Below are positions 61,091 to 64,000 of a DNA stretch of 64,000 bases, piece by piece. The translations under genes and the position numbers were made by a program. The DNA comes from Donghicola eburneus (lineage in GTDB: Bacteria; Pseudomonadota; Alphaproteobacteria; Rhodobacterales; Rhodobacteraceae). The DNA is taken from the NCBI RefSeq assembly GCF_900115865.1, contig NZ_FOXY01000007.1, positions 1-64,000 of the forward strand, in the 5' to 3' direction. The notes below the pieces were generated by a model. That model was not told where the DNA came from and did not search any database. It saw nothing but the letters and a program-made list of their open reading frames with translations. The stretch's first letter is position 1. Each line of letters starts with the position of its first letter.

Positions 61091-61690
61091 ATGCCGCATA
61101 TCGACTACTACTTTTCAACCCTGTCGCCCTACGCCTACCTCGCCGGACAACGTCTAGAAGAGATTGCGTCCAAACATGGGGCAGGGGTCACCTATAAACC
61201 GCTTGATATTATGTCGCTGTTCCCACGCACCGGCGGCGCCGCGCCCAAGGATCGGCACCCCGCGCGTCTGGACTACCGCGCCCAAGAATTGCCGCGACAA
61301 GCCAAGAAATCCGGTCTGCCCTTTAATCTGAAGCCGATGTTTTGGCCGACAAACGCCGCGCCTTCGAGCTATGCGATCATCGCTGCGCAAAAAGCAGGTG
61401 ACGGGGATGTGGGCGCCTTGGTCCATACCATTCTGCGCGCCACATGGGCCGAGGAAAAGGATATCGCCCAAGACGAAGTGGTTCGCGACGCACTGCAGGC
61501 TTGCGGTTTTGATCCTAAGCTGGCCGACAGCGGCCTGCTCGTCGGGGCAGAGACCTATGCGGCTAATCTAGAAGAGGCCGTATCACTCGGGGTTTTTGGT
61601 TCTCCCTTCTATATTGTCGACGGGACTGAGAAGTTTTGGGGACAGGACCGACTTGATGATTTGGACGCTTTCATGGCAGGGGACCTCTAA
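61091..61690 (+). CDS. DsbA-fold 2-hydroxychromene-2-carboxylate isomerase/kappa GST-like protein
   Basis: A 199-residue thioredoxin-fold protein. The active-site serine is in YYFSTLSPYAYLAG (Ser12), and PMFWPTNAAPSSYAIIAAQK and GVFGSPFYIVDGTEKFWGQD are family blocks. HCCA isomerases act in naphthalene breakdown, but most homologues outside such clusters, as here, are glutathione-dependent isomerases of unknown substrate. It starts behind GGGAGGG. No ring-cleavage genes are near. Confidence 0.85.
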   Translation: MPHIDYYFSTLSPYAYLAGQRLEEIASKHGAGVTYKPLDIMSLFPRTGGAAPKDRHPARLDYRAQELPRQAKKSGLPFNLKPMFWPTNAAPSSYAIIAAQKAGDGDVGALVHTILRATWAEEKDIAQDEVVRDALQACGFDPKLADSGLLVGAETYAANLEEAVSLGVFGSPFYIVDGTEKFWGQDRLDDLDAFMAGDL

Positions 61691-61926
61691 GCTCCGATCT
61701 AGATGCTATAGTCCGAGGATCTGTATCCACCAAATGTAGTGTGCGAAGGGCAATGATTTGAAATTACAGGAAATAGAGAAATACTGTGTTTTGAGCGCAG
61801 GCCCGCTCGTTTCACTGCGCGCAGCACGCTGATCAGCCGCTCGAGTGGCGCCACCTGTTGATCGGCGCTGGAAGAGGCGTTCCGGACGTGGCATTACCTG
61901 ACCCAACAGCAGGAAGGAGCGCATTC

Positions 61927-64000
61927 ATGAGCACGACATTCGGCAAAGGCTGCCATCTGCACCTCATTGACGGGTCCGCTTTCATTTTTCGGGCCTACCA
62001 TGCGCTGCCGCCTCTGACCCGCAAGTCAGACGGCCTGCCGATCGGTGCGGTCAGCGGGTTTTGCAACATGCTCCAGCGCTATGTTGAGGGCACGGCTGGG
62101 GCGGACGCGCCTACCCACATCGCCGTGATTTTCGACAAGGGCAGCCATACCTTCCGTAATGACATGTACGACCAGTACAAAGCCAACCGCGAGGCGATGC
62201 CCGAGGACCTGCGTCCACAGATCCCGCTGACCCGCGAGGCGACTCGCGCCTTCAACATCGCCTGCGAGGAGATGGAGGGCTACGAGGCCGACGACATTAT
62301 CGCGACTCTCTGCCATCAGGCGCGGGATGCGGGCGGACGTGTCACCATCGTGTCCTCGGACAAGGATTTGATGCAGTTGGTGGGCGATGGCGTCGTGATG
62401 TTTGACGCCATGAAGAACAAGCTGATCGACCGCGAAGGCGTCGAAGAGAAATTCGGTGTGGGACCAGAACGCGTCGTGGACGTACAGGCTCTGGCCGGTG
62501 ACAGCGTGGACAACGTGCCCGGCGCGCCTGGCATCGGGATCAAGACCGCAGCGCTCTTGATCAACGAATACGGAAGCCTTGAGGACTTGCTCGACCGTGC
62601 CGAAGAGATCAAGCAGCCGAAACGGCGCCAGACCCTGATCGAAAAGCGAGAACAGATCGAGCTGTCCAAGAGGCTTGTAGAGTTGGACTGCAAAACGCCT
62701 CTGGAATTCACGCTGGATGATCTGGAAATCCGCGACCCCGATCCAGAGGTGCTGCTTGGCTTCCTTGCCAAGATGGAATTCCGCACCCTGACTAAACGGA
62801 TCGCCGACGCGCTGGACGCTGAAGCACCGGTGATCGAGGACAAAGCGCCGACCGCGCCTGACGCAGCCGACGCCGCTCAGGTCGAGGATATTCCTTTCGC
62901 GCCCGAGAATTACACCTGCCTGACCGATCCCGCGCAGCTGGAAGAGTGGATCGCAGTCATCCGCCAGCAGGGCTATGTGGCCATCGACACCGAAACCACC
63001 GCACTCGACGAGATGGTCGCTGATCTGGTTGGCGTGTCCCTGTCCACCGAGGCGGGCAAGGCCTGCTACATCCCCGTCGGGCACACCACCGGCGATGGCG
63101 ATCTGTTCGGCGGCGCTGAAAAGGCCGAAGGGCAGATGGACTTCGACACCTGCCTGTCGCTGCTGAAACCAGTGCTGGAGGATGCTTCGGTGCTGAAGAT
63201 TTTCCAGAACGCCAAGTACGACATCAAGATTTTCCAGAATTACGGGATCACGGTGCAGGGCATCGCGGACACTATGTTGATGTCCTATGCGCTTTATTCC
63301 GGTTTGCATGGGCACGGTATGGACGCCCTGTCTGAACGCTATCTGGGGCACAATCCGATCCCGATCAAAGAACTGATCGGCAGCGGCAAATCCATGATCA
63401 CCTTTGACAAGGTCGATGTGGAAAAGGCGACCCGCTATGCAGCCGAGGATGCGGATATCACCCTGCGCCTCTGGCAGAAGTTCCAGCCCGAACTGCACCG
63501 CGAAAAGGTGACCCGCGTGTACGAACGTCTGGAACGCCCCTTGGTCCCCGTGCTGGCCCAGATGGAGCGTGAAGGCGTGCTGGTGGACCGCGACACCCTC
63601 AGCCGGATGTCAAACGCCTTTGCCCAGAAAATGGCGATGCTCGAGGAAGAGATCCACGAGCTTGCGGGCGAAAAGTTCAACGTGGGCAGCCCCAAACAGC
63701 TTGGCGAGATCATGTTCGACAAGCTCGGATACGAGGGCGGCAAGAAGGGCAAGACCGGCGCCTATGCCACAGGTGCCGATATTCTAGAGGACTTGTCGAC
63801 CGAGCATGAACTGCCCGGCCGCGTTCTGGACTGGCGTCAACTGTCCAAGCTGAAATCGACCTACACCGACGCGCTGCAAGACCACATCAACCCCGACACG
63901 GGCCGCGTGCACACGAGCTATATGCAGACCGGCGCAGCAACGGGGCGTTTGTCCTCGACCGATCCGAACCTGCAGAACATCCCAATCCGGAGCGAAGAGG
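61927..64000 (+). CDS. polA: DNA polymerase I (3' end beyond window)
   Basis: The start is the ATG at 61927 behind GGAAGGAG; the frame stays open for 691 codons to the window end with no stop. Residues 1-290 form the 5'-nuclease domain (HLIDGSAFIFRAYHALPPL, EMEGYEADDIIATL, SSDKDLMQL). Residues about 325-520 are the 3'-5' exonuclease with intact DTET at 354-357. The polymerase domain begins near 545. The last visible part, TGAATGRLSSTDPNLQNIP, is the start of the polymerase core; the catalytic motifs A-C lie beyond the edge. Confidence 0.97.
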   Translation, partial: MSTTFGKGCHLHLIDGSAFIFRAYHALPPLTRKSDGLPIGAVSGFCNMLQRYVEGTAGADAPTHIAVIFDKGSHTFRNDMYDQYKANREAMPEDLRPQIPLTREATRAFNIACEEMEGYEADDIIATLCHQARDAGGRVTIVSSDKDLMQLVGDGVVMFDAMKNKLIDREGVEEKFGVGPERVVDVQALAGDSVDNVPGAPGIGIKTAALLINEYGSLEDLLDRAEEIKQPKRRQTLIEKREQIELSKRLVELDCKTPLEFTLDDLEIRDPDPEVLLGFLAKMEFRTLTKRIADALDAEAPVIEDKAPTAPDAADAAQVEDIPFAPENYTCLTDPAQLEEWIAVIRQQGYVAIDTETTALDEMVADLVGVSLSTEAGKACYIPVGHTTGDGDLFGGAEKAEGQMDFDTCLSLLKPVLEDASVLKIFQNAKYDIKIFQNYGITVQGIADTMLMSYALYSGLHGHGMDALSERYLGHNPIPIKELIGSGKSMITFDKVDVEKATRYAAEDADITLRLWQKFQPELHREKVTRVYERLERPLVPVLAQMEREGVLVDRDTLSRMSNAFAQKMAMLEEEIHELAGEKFNVGSPKQLGEIMFDKLGYEGGKKGKTGAYATGADILEDLSTEHELPGRVLDWRQLSKLKSTYTDALQDHINPDTGRVHTSYMQTGAATGRLSSTDPNLQNIPIRSEE

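Noticed and set aside
61091-61690. A naphthalene-degradation isomerase
   Set aside because: The fold fits, but there are no dioxygenase or aldolase genes nearby. Most such homologues are general glutathione-dependent proteins.
62026-63498. A 490-codon minus-strand frame inside polA
   Set aside because: It is antisense to the certain polA frame, has no family resemblance and no ribosome site.

Overview
The window reads as chromosomal DNA of a Roseobacter-type alphaproteobacterium (Rhodobacteraceae). The signs are: a five-gene F1 ATP synthase operon atpHAGDC without F0 genes, hisC-tyrA coupled to an extensin-like gene, a stand-alone rpsD, a TPP-riboswitch thiamine operon, a pqqABCDE operon with a non-classical PqqA, and a quinate/shikimate-type catabolic block with a TTT transporter. 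Genes are dense, GC-rich, and often translationally coupled by ATGA or TAATG overlaps. This assignment is by protein resemblance only; no search was run.

Layout. 1-732: mobile-element debris, namely the start of an IS3-type transposase running off the left edge and a frameshifted C-terminal scrap of an IS5-type transposase. 733-3793 (minus): arsenic operon of an ArsR-ArsC fusion, an ArsJ-associated GAPDH and ArsJ, with a palindromic operator candidate at the start codon. 3851-8761: AGCS amino-acid symporter, XRE-type regulator, asparaginase and an AGE-family sugar epimerase. 8755-19726: aromatic-precursor catabolism. PobA, a TIM-barrel protein and a ketosteroid-dehydrogenase-like flavoprotein are on the minus strand. 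LysR, tctCBA, a shikimate dehydrogenase and a QuiC-type 3-dehydroshikimate dehydratase are on the plus strand. The recognised enzymes converge on protocatechuate.

19863-25588: a small membrane protein coupled to a methyl-accepting protein, then an unusual solute-binding/PstS-like/OmpA fusion with a secreted companion. 25595-28720 (minus): pqqABCDE. 28880-34130: TPP riboswitch and thiCOSGED. 34324-38464: RND efflux pair. 38601-41475: LpxR-like outer-membrane protein, Hint-domain protein, and rpsD with a visible promoter and structured leader. 41574-46070: hisC, tyrA, extensin-like, DUF2125 and gamma-glutamylcyclotransferase genes.

46142-49345: a MotA/TolQ-like plus MotB/OmpA-like pair whose B subunit carries a very long coiled coil. 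49366-54392: M23 peptidase, ClpA, GloB and a methyltransferase. 54649-59562: atpHAGDC with a strong terminator. 59619-64000: H-type lectin-like protein, Prs, a HCCA-isomerase/kappa-GST-like protein, and the first 691 codons of polA, which is cut by the window end.

Most of the window is housekeeping. The less explained parts are the flavoprotein/TIM-barrel pair in the shikimate block, the triple-domain binding/OmpA protein and its partner, the coiled-coil MotAB-like pair, the small-protein/MCP pair and the Hint protein. I see no CRISPR array, prophage or tRNA gene.
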